Source: Parasphingorhabdus litoris DSM 22379 | GTDB lineage: Bacteria > Pseudomonadota > Alphaproteobacteria > Sphingomonadales > Sphingomonadaceae | NCBI RefSeq assembly: GCF_020906275.1 | Contig: NZ_CP086727.1 | Location: forward strand, 1,860,001 to 1,924,000 | Reading direction: 5' to 3' | DNA length: 64,000 bases | Shown here: in pieces, positions 18,477 through 28,730 of the stretch | Position numbering within the stretch: the stretch's first letter is position 1 | Layout of the letters: each line of letters starts with the position of its first letter | Translations under genes and position numbers: made by a program | The notes under the pieces: model-generated | The model's database searches: none | What the model saw: only the letters and a program-made list of their open reading frames with translations | Told to the model about the DNA's origin: nothing

Positions 18477-19421
18477 ATGCCAACCGGACTAGTAGCCCTT
18501 CTCGACGACGTTGCAGCCATTGCAAAGGTCGCCGCCGCTTCGATTGATGACATCGGAGCCGCAGCTGCGCGCGCCGGGACCAAATCTGCCGGTGTGGTTA
18601 TTGATGACGCTGCGGTTACGCCGCAATATGTGACTGGTTTCAGCCCGTCGCGCGAATTGCCGATGATCTGGAAAATTGCCAAGGGGTCTATCAAGAACAA
18701 GCTGTTTTTCTTACTGCCCGCAGCGGTTCTCTTGGGACAGTTCGCTCCGTTTCTTATCCCGATCATCCTGATACTTGGCGGGCTTTTCCTGTGTTACGAG
18801 GCCGCAGAAAAGGTCTTGGAATGGCTTCATGTCGATGAGAGCACCAAGCATGAGAAACCTGCCATCATCGAAGGGCAGGGGCGTGAAGAGGAAATGGTAT
18901 CCGGTGCCATCCGTACAGATTTCATTCTGTCCGCAGAGATCATGGCCATTGCTTTGTCAGAGGTCACGGATGAAGTTTGGTGGCAACAAGGGATAATCCT
19001 TGCGCTTATAGGTATCGTAATTACCGTCGGCGTTTATGGTGTCGTTGCCCTAATCGTAAAAATGGACGATGTCGGGCTGCATCTTGCGACGGAGAATGAC
19101 GGTTTCGTGGCTTCCTTCGGTCGCGGCTTGGTGGCATTCATGCCGAAATTGCTGACCACCATTTCGATTATCGGGACATTGGCAATGGCATGGGTTGGCG
19201 GCGGATTGCTGGTGCATAACATTGCTGCTGTCGGTTGGCATGGCCCGGAGCACCTGATTGATATCATATCCCATCCTTTGGTCGGGCTTTTTCCCGATAA
19301 CGCCCAGCTATTTGCCAGCGGGATCAGTTTTGCGATATTATCCGGCCTACTCGGCGTCGCGATCGGAGCAGTAATCGCACCATTGGTTCACAAAATCATT
19401 CCGCACGGAGAAACACATTGA
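18477..19421 (+). CDS. DUF808 family membrane protein (YedI-like)
   Basis: 314 residues. It opens with the characteristic MPTGLVALLDDVAAIAKVAAASIDD and IGAAAARAGTKSAGVVIDDAAVTP segments of DUF808, followed by the PSRELPMIWKIAKGS stretch and several membrane segments (roughly 75-105, 170-195, 225-255, 275-305). No biochemical role is established for the family. It sits inside the propionyl-CoA operon, 10 nt after pccB and overlapping the epimerase start by 4 nt, so it is co-expressed, but a role in that pathway is only a guess. Confidence 0.88.
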   Translation: MPTGLVALLDDVAAIAKVAAASIDDIGAAAARAGTKSAGVVIDDAAVTPQYVTGFSPSRELPMIWKIAKGSIKNKLFFLLPAAVLLGQFAPFLIPIILILGGLFLCYEAAEKVLEWLHVDESTKHEKPAIIEGQGREEEMVSGAIRTDFILSAEIMAIALSEVTDEVWWQQGIILALIGIVITVGVYGVVALIVKMDDVGLHLATENDGFVASFGRGLVAFMPKLLTTISIIGTLAMAWVGGGLLVHNIAAVGWHGPEHLIDIISHPLVGLFPDNAQLFASGISFAILSGLLGVAIGAVIAPLVHKIIPHGETH

Positions 19422-19852
19422 AACTAGGCCGTCTCAACCATATCGGCGTCGTAACCCCGTCCATTCCGGACAGCATTACGCATTGGCGTGATGTTATGGG
19501 GGCAACGAAGATCCATGATCCGTTTGATCTCCCGGCGCAAGGCGTGAAGGTCTGCTTTGTTGATACACCTGCGGATGGTCCCACTAATGGTACGCAGATT
19601 GAACTAATCGAACCGCTCGGCGAAGACAGCCCTATTCATGGTTTTTTGGGCAAGAACCCGCTTGGCGGTCAGCATCATATTTGCTTCGAAGTCCCGGACA
19701 TTCATGTCGCAAAAGCCGAATTTGAAGCCATGGGTAAGCGCGTGCTTGGCGAACCGCGGATCGGTGCGCACGGAACACTTATCTTTTTTGTGCATCCCAA
19801 GGATATGGGCGGGATGCTAACCGAGATTATGGAAACACCAAAGGATCATTGA
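19418..19852 (+). CDS. mce: methylmalonyl-CoA epimerase
   Basis: Small vicinal-oxygen-chelate metalloenzyme that converts (S)- to (R)-methylmalonyl-CoA between carboxylase and mutase. 144 residues with two beta-alpha-beta-beta-beta modules. Metal ligands are expected at His in RLNHIGVV, Gln/His around GGQHHICFEV, and a Glu near the end in LTEIME. Start is TTG at 19418, overlapping the previous TGA (ATTGA), with GGAGA 5 nt upstream. Everything fits the ordered carboxylase-epimerase-mutase pathway. Confidence 0.93.
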   Translation: MKLGRLNHIGVVTPSIPDSITHWRDVMGATKIHDPFDLPAQGVKVCFVDTPADGPTNGTQIELIEPLGEDSPIHGFLGKNPLGGQHHICFEVPDIHVAKAEFEAMGKRVLGEPRIGAHGTLIFFVHPKDMGGMLTEIMETPKDH

Positions 19853-19922
19853 TCCGTTCAATCAAAACAAGAAAAATTGATCGGGAAGCAACTCGGTCTG
19901 ACACCACTCAAAGGGACGAAAT

Positions 19923-20708
19923 ATGGAATTCGAGAATATCAAACTGGAGATTGCCGATCAGGTGGCAACCATCACGCTGAACCAGCCAAGCCGCCTAAAC
20001 GCATGCTCCCTCGACATGGCAGATGATCTGTTGCTCGCGCTCGACAAACTTGAAGATGCCCGCGCGGTTGTAATCACTGGTGAAGGCCGCGCTTTTTGTG
20101 CTGGTGCTGATCTTCAAGCCAAAGAAGGTGATAGTGCGCTGTCCGGCGGGCAGGGGTCCTATGCGGCCCTCAACCAACATTATAATCCATTGATGCTAAA
20201 GCTCGCAAAACTTGATATTCCAACCATTACCGCCGTCAATGGCCCTGCAGCGGGTGTGGGCTGTTCGATAGCGTTGGCGAGCGATTTTGCGATCGCTGGC
20301 AAATCCGCCTATTTCCTTCAGGCATTCGTTAATATCGGCCTCGTACCCGATGGCGGCGCCAGCTGGATGCTCACTCGTCTGGTGGGCAAGGCTCGTGCCA
20401 CCGAAATGATGATGCTCGGAGAGAAAATCCCTGGCGAAAAAGCCGCAGATTGGGGGTTGGTTTATAAATGCGTCGAAGACGCAGATTTGATGGGTGAAGC
20501 CAATGCGTTGGCCAAGCGGCTTGCTGGTGGACCAACTGTTGCATTGGGCGTCATGCGTCAAAATCTGGCGGCGGCACTGGAAAGCGACTATGCTTCGGCA
20601 CTGTTGAAAGAGGCAGAGGGGCAGCGCATGGCTGGTGACACAAAAGACGCACGCGAAGGAGCAATTGCCTTCCTGCAGAAACGGAAAGCCGAATTTAAGG
20701 GCGAATAA
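19923..20708 (+). CDS. enoyl-CoA hydratase/isomerase family protein
   Basis: Crotonase-fold protein of 261 residues. Oxyanion-hole loops are seen at [12 protein letters not shown] and [17 protein letters not shown]; the second conserved glutamate typical of true hydratases is not evident in the [18 protein letters not shown] segment, where Asp occupies the position near the active site. It could therefore be an isomerase-type or PaaG-like enzyme rather than a classical hydratase. Its stop shares one base with the mutase ATG, so it is translationally linked to that gene. Confidence 0.88.
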   Translation: MEFENIKLEIADQVATITLNQPSRLNACSLDMADDLLLALDKLEDARAVVITGEGRAFCAGADLQAKEGDSALSGGQGSYAALNQHYNPLMLKLAKLDIPTITAVNGPAAGVGCSIALASDFAIAGKSAYFLQAFVNIGLVPDGGASWMLTRLVGKARATEMMMLGEKIPGEKAADWGLVYKCVEDADLMGEANALAKRLAGGPTVALGVMRQNLAAALESDYASALLKEAEGQRMAGDTKDAREGAIAFLQKRKAEFKGE

Positions 20709-22846
20709 TGACCGACAAACCGACGATAGAAGACTGGAAAGCGCTCGCGGACAAAGAAGTCAAAGGGCGTGACCTGACTTGGGAAACACCAGAAGGCATT
20801 GCCGTAAAACCGCTATATACGGCAGAAGATTCGGGCGATCCTGGTCTTCCCGGCTTTGGTCCATTCACGCGTGGTGTCAAGGCCAGCATGTATGCAGGGA
20901 GGCCCTGGACCATCCGTCAATATGCCGGTTTTTCAACGGCTGAAGAATCCAACGCCTTCTATCGTCGTAACCTGGCAGCCGGACAAAAAGGCCTGTCGGT
21001 CGCTTTCGATCTCGCCACCCATCGCGGCTATGACAGTGACCACCCGCGGGTTGTTGGCGACGTTGGCAAGGCAGGCGTTGCGATCGACAGTATCGAGGAT
21101 ATGAAAATCCTGTTCGACGGTATCCCGCTCGATACAATGTCGGTTTCGATGACCATGAACGGCGCGGTTATTCCGTGCCTCGCCTTCTATATCGTTGCAG
21201 CCGAAGAGCAGGGCGTCTCGCAAGATAAGCTTGCCGGGACGATCCAGAACGATATTCTCAAAGAGTTTATGGTGCGCAACACCTATATCTACCCGCCTGC
21301 GCCATCCATGCGGATTATCTCGGATATTATTGCCTATACGTCAGAGCATATGCCGAAGTTCAACAGCATTTCGATCAGCGGCTATCACATGCATGAGGCC
21401 GGTGCTACGGCGGTTCAGGAATTGGCTTTCACAATCGCTGATGGCCGCGAATATGCGAAACAAGCCATGGCAACGGGTTTGGATATTGACGCATTTGCAG
21501 GCAGGCTCAGCTTCTTCTTCGGTATCGGAATGAACTTCTTCATGGAAGTTGCCAAATTACGGGCCGCCCGGACCTTGTGGCACCGCGTTATGACCGATCT
21601 GGGCGCCCAGTCGGAACGTTCCAAAATGCTGCGCACCCATTGCCAGACATCCGGCGTGTCGCTGACTGAGCAAGATCCTTATAATAACGTCATCCGGACA
21701 ACCATCGAGGCTATGGCCGCGACATTGGGCGGAACCCAATCACTCCACACGAATGCGCTGGATGAAGCTATTGCCCTGCCAACTGACTTTTCAGCCCGTA
21801 TCGCGCGCAACACGCAGATTGTTTTGCAGGAAGAAGCAGGCATTACAAAAGTCGTAGATCCGCTTGGTGGCAGCTATTATGTCGAAGCGTTGACCGATGA
21901 ACTGGTCGAAAAAGCCTGGGAGATTATTGAACGGGTTGAGGCAGAAGGCGGCATGGCGAAAGCGGTCGCCGATGGCTGGCCCAAAGGCATGATTGAGCAA
22001 GCCGCTGCTGGACGTCAAGCGCGGGTCGACAAGGGCGATGATGTCATTGTCGGCGTGAACAAATATGTTCTGGAAGACGAAGATCAACTCGAAACGCTCG
22101 ATATTGATAATGCCAAGGTTCGGCTGGGGCAGATTGCGCGGCTCGACAAGATGCGCAAAGAGCGGGACGAAGATGCCTGTCAGGCCGCACTGAAAGCGAT
22201 CACGGACGGTGCCAAAGCCGATGGCAACATGCTGGCTTTGGCCGTTGAAGCTGCCCGCAAACGCGCCTCGCTCGGTGAAATATCGGATGCGATGGAAGCG
22301 GCTTTCGGCCGTTATGCAACCAAGCCGACGCCAGTTAAGGGCATTTATGGCGCTGCCTATGAAGGCGATCCACAATATGCCCTGGTGGTAGACGGCGTTG
22401 ATGCGGTTTCGCAGCGCCTGGGTCGCAAACCGAAAATTCTCGTCGCTAAAATGGGGCAGGATGGTCATGATCGTGGTGCCAATGTCGTTTCCAGTGCCTT
22501 TACCGATATGGGTTTTGACGTTGTTTCCGGACCACTTTTTCAGACGCCTGCGGAAACCCGTGATCTGGCTTTGTCTGAAAATGTCGATGCCGTGGGTGCG
22601 TCCAGTCTGGCCGCTGGCCACAAAACGCTTATCCCGGAATTGATTCAAATGCTGCGCGACTCCGGACGTAGCGATATCAAGGTTTTTGCGGGTGGCGTTA
22701 TCCCGCCGCAGGACTATGAGTTCCTGCGCAAATCAGGTGTTGTCGGAATCTATGGACCGGGCAGCAATATTGTGGAATGTGCGGCGGACATATTGCGCCT
22801 GCTTGGTCACAATATGCCACCGGAAACAGAGGAAGCCGCCGAATGA
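20708..22846 (+). CDS. scpA: methylmalonyl-CoA mutase, single-chain
   Basis: Adenosylcobalamin-dependent isomerase that turns (R)-methylmalonyl-CoA into succinyl-CoA. 712 residues in one chain: N-terminal TIM-barrel substrate domain ([31 protein letters not shown]) and a C-terminal cobalamin-binding domain with the DGHDRGA motif at 585-591 (base-on His587). The standard single-chain alpha form is usually about this length. Flanked by a 1-nt overlap with the enoyl-CoA hydratase and a 4-nt overlap with bioB. The G-protein chaperone MeaB/ArgK was not seen in the window. Confidence 0.96.
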   Translation: MTDKPTIEDWKALADKEVKGRDLTWETPEGIAVKPLYTAEDSGDPGLPGFGPFTRGVKASMYAGRPWTIRQYAGFSTAEESNAFYRRNLAAGQKGLSVAFDLATHRGYDSDHPRVVGDVGKAGVAIDSIEDMKILFDGIPLDTMSVSMTMNGAVIPCLAFYIVAAEEQGVSQDKLAGTIQNDILKEFMVRNTYIYPPAPSMRIISDIIAYTSEHMPKFNSISISGYHMHEAGATAVQELAFTIADGREYAKQAMATGLDIDAFAGRLSFFFGIGMNFFMEVAKLRAARTLWHRVMTDLGAQSERSKMLRTHCQTSGVSLTEQDPYNNVIRTTIEAMAATLGGTQSLHTNALDEAIALPTDFSARIARNTQIVLQEEAGITKVVDPLGGSYYVEALTDELVEKAWEIIERVEAEGGMAKAVADGWPKGMIEQAAAGRQARVDKGDDVIVGVNKYVLEDEDQLETLDIDNAKVRLGQIARLDKMRKERDEDACQAALKAITDGAKADGNMLALAVEAARKRASLGEISDAMEAAFGRYATKPTPVKGIYGAAYEGDPQYALVVDGVDAVSQRLGRKPKILVAKMGQDGHDRGANVVSSAFTDMGFDVVSGPLFQTPAETRDLALSENVDAVGASSLAAGHKTLIPELIQMLRDSGRSDIKVFAGGVIPPQDYEFLRKSGVVGIYGPGSNIVECAADILRLLGHNMPPETEEAAE

Positions 22847-23877
22847 ACGCCCCCCAGATGACGTCCCCCGAAAGTGAAAATATTGTAAGACAAGATTGGA
22901 CCCGCGAAGAAATCGCGGCCCTGTTCGATCTCCCTTTTGATGAATTGCTATTTCAAGCGGCCACTATTCACCGGCAACATCATACGCCGGGTCAGGTGCA
23001 GCTTTCCACATTGCTGTCGATCAAAACCGGCGGATGCCCGGAAGATTGCGGCTATTGCAACCAGTCTGCCCATGCCGAAAGCGGTTTGAAGGCCGAGAAA
23101 TTACTCGATGTTCGTTCTGTCCTGCAAACAGCGGCACAGGCGAAAGATCGCGGATCTTCCCGTTTTTGCATGGGGGCTGCGTGGCGCAACCCAAAAGATC
23201 GCGATATGCCGGCCATCATCGAAATGGTCAAAGGCGTGCGACAAATGGGCATGGAAACCTGCATGACGCTAGGCATGTTGACCAAGAAACAATCGGACAT
23301 GCTCGCTGAAGCCGGCCTCGACTATTATAATCACAATATCGATACATCGCCCGAACATTATGAAAAGGTGATTACGACGCGGACCTTTGATGACCGCTTG
23401 GAAACACTTGAAAATGTGCGGACCAGTGGGATCAACGTCTGTTCTGGTGGAATTGTCGGCATGGGCGAGACGCGAGAAGATCGGGTCGGTTTTGTCCATG
23501 CTCTTGCGACACTACCCAAGCATCCAGAAAGTGTTCCGGTAAATGCACTGGTTCCGGTCAAAGGTACCGTTCTGGGCGATATGCTGGCCGATACACCGCT
23601 GGCGAAAATTGACGATATTGAGTTTGTCCGAACGATTGCCGTAGCCCGGATCACCATGCCCGCGTCCATGGTTCGCCTATCTGCTGGTCGGGAATCCATG
23701 TCCGAAAGTACACAGGCCCTTTGCTTCATGGCAGGCGCGAACAGCATCTTTACCGGCGACAAATTGCTGACAACCGGCAATGCTGGTGATGATGCAGACG
23801 AGGTTTTGTTTGAGAAATTGGGGTTGGTTCCGATGGAAGCGGAACCAAGGGAAGATCAACTAGAGGCAGCCGAATAA
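22843..23877 (+). CDS. bioB: biotin synthase
   Basis: Radical SAM enzyme that inserts sulfur into dethiobiotin. 344 residues. Cluster cysteines Cys65, Cys69 and Cys72 lie in [15 protein letters not shown], and the second-cluster and substrate residues follow in [11 protein letters not shown] and [11 protein letters not shown]. The ATG at 22843 overlaps the mutase stop (ATGA); a longer reading of the frame from 22777 lies inside scpA and is not needed. No bioA, bioD or bioF is nearby. The position just before pccA, whose product carries biotin, suggests cofactor supply tied to demand. Confidence 0.96.
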   Translation: MNAPQMTSPESENIVRQDWTREEIAALFDLPFDELLFQAATIHRQHHTPGQVQLSTLLSIKTGGCPEDCGYCNQSAHAESGLKAEKLLDVRSVLQTAAQAKDRGSSRFCMGAAWRNPKDRDMPAIIEMVKGVRQMGMETCMTLGMLTKKQSDMLAEAGLDYYNHNIDTSPEHYEKVITTRTFDDRLETLENVRTSGINVCSGGIVGMGETREDRVGFVHALATLPKHPESVPVNALVPVKGTVLGDMLADTPLAKIDDIEFVRTIAVARITMPASMVRLSAGRESMSESTQALCFMAGANSIFTGDKLLTTGNAGDDADEVLFEKLGLVPMEAEPREDQLEAAE

Positions 23878-23879
23878 AT

Positions 23880-25850
23880 ATGTTCAAAAAAATCCTAATC
23901 GCCAACCGCGGCGAAATTGCTTGCCGTGTCATTCGTACGGCACAGAGAATGGGGATTAAGACGGTTGCTGTCTATTCCGATGCTGATGCGCGGGCACCCC
24001 ATGTGCAGATGGCGGACGAAGCCGTGCATATTGGGCCATCACCTGCAGCTGAATCTTATTTGATCGCAGACAAGATTATCGCTGCCTGTAAGGAAACGGG
24101 AGCGGAAGCGGTACATCCGGGCTATGGTTTTCTGTCCGAACGGACAAGTTTTCCAGAACAGTTGGCCGAAAATGACATCGCCTTTATCGGACCGCCCCCC
24201 AATGCCATCGCCGCAATGGGTGACAAGATTGAATCAAAGAAACTTGCAGAAAAAGCGGGCGTCAGCGTCGTCCCTGGTCATATTGGTGAGATTGATGATA
24301 CCGAGCATGCGGTAAAAATATCCACGGATATCGGCTATCCGGTCATGATGAAAGCCAGCGCCGGTGGCGGCGGTAAGGGCATGCGCCTTGCTTGGAACGA
24401 GCAAGATGTCCGCGAAGGCTTTGAAGCGACCAAACGCGAAGGTCTGGCAAGCTTTGGTGATGACCGTGTGTTTATCGAGAAATTCATCGAACAACCGCGT
24501 CATATCGAAATCCAAGTGCTTGGCGACAAGCATGGTAACATTATCTATCTCGGTGAGCGGGAATGTTCGATCCAGCGGCGTCATCAGAAAGTGGTTGAAG
24601 AGGCACCATCACCCTTTGTTGACCCTGAAATGCGCAAGAAAATGGGAGAGCAGGCTGTCGCTCTGTCCCAGGCAGTGGGCTATCACAGCGCTGGCACGGT
24701 TGAACTGATCGTCGGAGCGGACAAGAGTTTCTACTTTCTGGAAATGAACACACGGCTGCAGGTCGAACATCCAGTTACCGAGTATATTACCGGCCTTGAT
24801 CTGGTCGAACAGATGATCCGCGTTGCCTATGGCGAAAAACTGCCACTGACACAGGATGATGTAAAACTGACCGGTTGGGCGGTTGAAAACCGCGTCTATG
24901 CCGAAGACCCTTATCGTAATTTTCTGCCGTCCACAGGGCGTCTGGTGAAATATAATCCGCCGGAAGCCGAGGAAGGCATACGCGTGGATGACGGTGTTGC
25001 CGAGGGCGGGGAAGTGTCGATCTTCTATGATCCGATGATCGCGAAGCTGATCACCTATGGCGACACGCGGATTGAAGCGATTGATCGCCAGATCGATGCG
25101 CTCAATCGCTTCGAGATTAGCGGACCGGGCCATAATATCGATTTTCTCTCGGCCTTGATGCAGCACGAAAGGTTCCGTGAAGGCAATATCACGACCAATT
25201 TTATCGCTGAAGAATATCCTGAAGGTTTTCAGGGCGCACCCGCTTCAGAAGATTTGCTGCGCAATCTTGCTGCGATTGCTGCTTTTGCCGCTACTGCTCA
25301 TGCAGACCGGGCGCGCCGGATCGATAATCAATTGGGTAATCGGCTGCAACCGCCGTCTGAATGGGAAGTCAAAATTGGTGACAGCGTTCAGCAAGTTTTG
25401 GTGTCAGAAGAGGGTATCCTGGTTGATAGCAATGACGTGGATCTGTCGGTTGCCTACACGCCGGGTGACAGCTTAATCCTTGCCAATATTGGCGAAGAGC
25501 CGCTTTCAGTCAAAATTTCCAAAACGGCTAGTGGCTTTGCGCTTAACACCCATGGTGCAACGCATAAGGTTCAGGTCTTACCCGCTCATATCGCGCAACA
25601 TGCCGTGCATATGATTGAAAAAGTTCCACCCGATCTATCCAAATATCTGCTTTGCCCGATGCCCGGCCTGCTGGTCGCACTTCATGTTGAAGCAGGGGAC
25701 AAGGTCGAGGAGGGGCAACCATTAGCTGTTGTCGAAGCGATGAAGATGGAAAATATTCTTCGCGCGGAGAAAAATGGGGTTGTGAAATCAGTTGAGGCTG
25801 CACAAGGGGATAGCCTTGCCGTCGATGCGGTGATACTCGAACTGGAATAA
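23880..25850 (+). CDS. pccA: propionyl-CoA carboxylase alpha subunit (biotin carboxylase + BCCP)
   Basis: 656 residues. N-terminal biotin carboxylase with ATP-grasp fold (FKKILIANRGEIACRVIRTA, GYGFLSER, ASAGGGGKGMR, EMNTRLQVEHPVTE), a middle linking domain, and a C-terminal biotinyl domain with EAMKMEN, the biotin-accepting Lys622 being 34 residues from the end. Partner of PccB encoded upstream. Start ATG at 23880, two nt after the bioB stop. The family also includes methylcrotonyl- and acetyl-CoA carboxylase subunits, but gene context favours propionyl-CoA. Confidence 0.95.
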   Translation: MFKKILIANRGEIACRVIRTAQRMGIKTVAVYSDADARAPHVQMADEAVHIGPSPAAESYLIADKIIAACKETGAEAVHPGYGFLSERTSFPEQLAENDIAFIGPPPNAIAAMGDKIESKKLAEKAGVSVVPGHIGEIDDTEHAVKISTDIGYPVMMKASAGGGGKGMRLAWNEQDVREGFEATKREGLASFGDDRVFIEKFIEQPRHIEIQVLGDKHGNIIYLGERECSIQRRHQKVVEEAPSPFVDPEMRKKMGEQAVALSQAVGYHSAGTVELIVGADKSFYFLEMNTRLQVEHPVTEYITGLDLVEQMIRVAYGEKLPLTQDDVKLTGWAVENRVYAEDPYRNFLPSTGRLVKYNPPEAEEGIRVDDGVAEGGEVSIFYDPMIAKLITYGDTRIEAIDRQIDALNRFEISGPGHNIDFLSALMQHERFREGNITTNFIAEEYPEGFQGAPASEDLLRNLAAIAAFAATAHADRARRIDNQLGNRLQPPSEWEVKIGDSVQQVLVSEEGILVDSNDVDLSVAYTPGDSLILANIGEEPLSVKISKTASGFALNTHGATHKVQVLPAHIAQHAVHMIEKVPPDLSKYLLCPMPGLLVALHVEAGDKVEEGQPLAVVEAMKMENILRAEKNGVVKSVEAAQGDSLAVDAVILELE

Positions 25851-25872
25851 GAACGCTCGGGGGAGGGCAGAT

Positions 25873-27510
25873 ATGGCGAGTGAGGCATCCGTTGCAATGC
25901 AGCGTGAACCAACGGACAAGGAAATCAGACTCGTAATCGGCGCGTCATCCGCCGGGACCATTTTCGAATGGTATGATTTCTTCATCTACGGAGCTCTCGC
26001 CACACTTATCGGTGCAGCCTTTTTCCCATCAGGAAATGAGACATTGCAGATGTTGCTCGTCTGGGCGGGATTTGCCGTTGGGTTTGGATTTCGCCCCATT
26101 GGCGCCATTTTGTTCGGCTTTCTTGGTGATAGACTGGGCCGCAAATATACTTTTTTGGTGACTGTGACGCTTATGGGCATCGCCACAGCCGGTGTCGGCT
26201 TTATTCCCAGCGCTGAGACTATTGGGCTCGCCGCTCCCGTGTTAGTTATATTTCTAAGGATATTGCAAGGCCTAGCGCTTGGCGGTGAATATGGCGGTGC
26301 AGCGATCTATGTTGCGGAACACGCGCCTACCGAAAAGCGTGGTTATTACACCAGTTATATCCAAGCCAGTGTCGCGGGCGGTTTTGTATTATCAATTGGT
26401 GTTGTTCTAGCCTGCAGGTTCCTGATCCCGGAGCAGGAATTTAATGACTGGGGCTGGCGGGTGCCGTTTCTGTTGTCGATCATTCTACTTGGCATTTCAC
26501 TGTGGATGCGTCTGAAGCTGAATGAAAGCCCAGTATTCCAGGCCATGAAGGCAGAAGGCCGAACAGCCAAAAACCCATTCGTCGAAAGCTTCACTTTCCC
26601 TGGCAACAAGAAGCGTATCTTTGTCGCCCTGTTTGGGATTACCGGAATTTTGACAACCATCTGGTACACCGCATTTTTCTCCGGCATGTCCTTCCTCCGT
26701 GGTCCGATGAACGTCGATGACCTTACGGTTGAGCTGATCCTGTTTTTCTCCGGCCTTATCGCGATGTCTTTCTATCTTGTCGTTGGCAAATGGTCCGACC
26801 GTGTGGGGCGGAAAAAACCAATTTTGGTTGGAGCTATTCTTACGCTGCTCCTGCTATTCCCATCATTTTGGGCGCTCGGAAGCCTTGCCAATCCGGGACT
26901 TGCATCTGCTGCTGAAGCGGCGCCGGTCAGAGTCGAGGGACAGCAATGCACTACCGATCCTTTCGCCGAGCTGGTGGATAGTAAACCCAGTGACTGCGGA
27001 AAGTTGCTTGAAACTCTGACAGCAGCAGGTGTTCCTTATGATGTCGTTGATACCGACGAACTCAAACTATTTGCTGGCGATCGAGAGATTGAAATCGAAC
27101 AGGACTGGCTAAGTGACGGTTCAGCACGGCGGGCAGGCATCAGGGAAGAACTAACGCAATCAGGTTTTGATTTTAGCGAGCAAAATCTCAGCGCTATGAG
27201 AATCTTGGGAATTGTTGCAATTCTGCTGGTCCTCGGTGCCCTCAGCGCGCTGACATATGGTTCAGTAGCAGCGTTGCTTGCAGAGATGTTTCCGCCCAAA
27301 ATCCGCTACAGCTCGATGTCGATTCCTTATCATATCGGTGCGGGTTATCTGGGCGGTTTCCTACCGCTGATTGCGAGCTATATCGTTGCGCGCTCAGGTG
27401 ATGTCTATGCCGGCCTCTGGTACACATGGGTAGTTGTTGCCTTCGGTGTCATCATCGCCTGGTGGGGTATTCCAGATGATCCAGAAGCAGCACTCGACGG
27501 CGCGGAATAA
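25873..27510 (+). CDS. MFS transporter, metabolite:H+ symporter-like, with periplasmic insert
   Basis: 545 residues; resembles the metabolite:proton symporter branch (ProP/KgtP-like), with FEWYDFFIYGALA in the first membrane segment, the GDRLGRKYT loop between helices 2 and 3, and RILQGLALGGEYGGAAIYVAEHAP. Twelve helices are expected. An extra hydrophilic stretch of about 95 residues (about 343-437) lies between helices 9 and 10, predicted periplasmic, with two cysteines (QQC and SDCGK) that could form a disulfide. The substrate is unknown; position after pccA makes a short-chain or dicarboxylic acid plausible. Start ATG at 25873 with GGGGGAGGG upstream. Confidence 0.88.
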   Translation: MASEASVAMQREPTDKEIRLVIGASSAGTIFEWYDFFIYGALATLIGAAFFPSGNETLQMLLVWAGFAVGFGFRPIGAILFGFLGDRLGRKYTFLVTVTLMGIATAGVGFIPSAETIGLAAPVLVIFLRILQGLALGGEYGGAAIYVAEHAPTEKRGYYTSYIQASVAGGFVLSIGVVLACRFLIPEQEFNDWGWRVPFLLSIILLGISLWMRLKLNESPVFQAMKAEGRTAKNPFVESFTFPGNKKRIFVALFGITGILTTIWYTAFFSGMSFLRGPMNVDDLTVELILFFSGLIAMSFYLVVGKWSDRVGRKKPILVGAILTLLLLFPSFWALGSLANPGLASAAEAAPVRVEGQQCTTDPFAELVDSKPSDCGKLLETLTAAGVPYDVVDTDELKLFAGDREIEIEQDWLSDGSARRAGIREELTQSGFDFSEQNLSAMRILGIVAILLVLGALSALTYGSVAALLAEMFPPKIRYSSMSIPYHIGAGYLGGFLPLIASYIVARSGDVYAGLWYTWVVVAFGVIIAWWGIPDDPEAALDGAE

Positions 27511-27528
27511 ACTCACTATCGCCACAAT

Positions 27529-28584
27529 ATGAGCGACAGGACTATCGAAATCCCACCGACAGCAAAGCTACGTCTGGATAGCGAAGCCTTAGTCTCAAAT
27601 TGGCGCGTATTAGATGACTTGAGCGGCGCGGCAAGCGCTGGGGCTGCCATAAAGGCGAACGCTTATGGCCTTGGCGCTGTGCAGGTTTTTCGGCGTCTGC
27701 AATCTGCCGGATGCCAAGATTTTTACGTGGCCAATTGGCAAGAAGCCGCAGAAATCCAAGCATATACGGATGAAAGCACCAATATTTCCGTTCTTAACGG
27801 TGTTAGACCGGAAGATATGCCGTTTGCAGTGACATCATCAGCCAAACCTGTATTGAACAGCATAGAACAAGCCAAAAGATGGCTGCCGACTGGCCGTCCG
27901 TGCGACGTGATGATCAACAGTGGTATGAATCGACTTGGGATTAACACGTCCGATTTGATCGATTTTGTCTGGCATGAAATGGACATCGATATTGTAATGA
28001 GCCACTTGGCTTCTGCAGACGAAGACGTCAGCCAAAACGCTAATCAATTGGATCAGTTTAAAAACGCATTGCGGCATGTTTCCGGGAAACGTCAAAGCTT
28101 AAGCAACAGTGCTGGCATTGCTTTAGGGCAAGCCTATCATTTTGATTGTACCAGACCTGGCTTGTCTCTTTATGGCGGTAAACAGCGATCGGAGTTTGAT
28201 GGGATAATCCGACAAGTGGTTTTTCCCGAAGCACAAATATTGCAAACGCGTAACCTGAAAAAAGGTGACAAGCTTGGCTATAATGCAAAATATGTGGCCG
28301 AAAGAAGCCACACAATTGCCATATTGGCGATGGGTTATGCAGATGGCTATTTGCGCGGTTTTTCTAATACAGGCGCTTTTTATATAGATGATACGAGACT
28401 TTCTGTTCTCGGCCGCGTGTCAATGGATCTGATCGCGATCGACATATCTGATGCGCCTCAACTTGCTGAATCAGACTGGGTGAAGGCACAATTTGATTTG
28501 CCGACGGCTTCACTTCAGTCAGGAATAGCACAATATGAATTGATCACAGGAATGGGTAACCGCTTCATCCGTTACTGGACCTGA
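27529..28584 (+). CDS. alr: alanine racemase
   Basis: PLP enzyme making D-alanine for peptidoglycan. 351 residues: N-terminal barrel with the PLP lysine Lys42 in AAIKANAYGLGA, and a C-terminal beta domain with the second catalytic tyrosine in KLGYNAKYVAER and the VSMDLIAID motif. Last gene of the plus-strand run that starts with pccB, 18 nt after the transporter. Cotranscription with the propionyl-CoA genes is probably incidental. Confidence 0.93.
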   Translation: MSDRTIEIPPTAKLRLDSEALVSNWRVLDDLSGAASAGAAIKANAYGLGAVQVFRRLQSAGCQDFYVANWQEAAEIQAYTDESTNISVLNGVRPEDMPFAVTSSAKPVLNSIEQAKRWLPTGRPCDVMINSGMNRLGINTSDLIDFVWHEMDIDIVMSHLASADEDVSQNANQLDQFKNALRHVSGKRQSLSNSAGIALGQAYHFDCTRPGLSLYGGKQRSEFDGIIRQVVFPEAQILQTRNLKKGDKLGYNAKYVAERSHTIAILAMGYADGYLRGFSNTGAFYIDDTRLSVLGRVSMDLIAIDISDAPQLAESDWVKAQFDLPTASLQSGIAQYELITGMGNRFIRYWT

Positions 28585-28616
28585 TCTGAGCATCTGCCAT
28601 ATCGCAAGTGCACATG

Positions 28617-28730
28617 GTGCAAAGCCTTAATTTCCGCGACAGTTGCAATATATCGAACTGGTTGAACTGCTTCGGTTGCGGCGATGCACAATTTTGGCTA
28701 ATAGCTTATGCAACAAATATTATTTTGCGG
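28617..28730. promoter_or_regulatory. TTGC/GCAA-rich upstream region of phaR, candidate autoregulatory operators
   Basis: Within about 115 bp there are repeated GCAA/TTGC cores: GTGCAAAG (28617), GTTGCAAT (28642), GGTTGCGG with ATGCACAA (28674-28691), TATGCAACAA (28708) and TTTTGCGG (28723). PhaR repressors are known to bind TGC-containing operators and to autoregulate. The assignment is inference from motif density. Confidence 0.35.

Noticed and set aside
21791..22648. 285-codon open frame opposite methylmalonyl-CoA mutase
   Set aside because: Antisense shadow; the plus strand carries the cobalamin motif and the frame has no recognisable protein features or start signal.
22777..22842. 22-codon extension of bioB inside the mutase gene
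   Set aside because: The ATG at 22843 overlaps the mutase stop and gives the usual bioB N-terminus; the extension is only mutase sequence in another frame.
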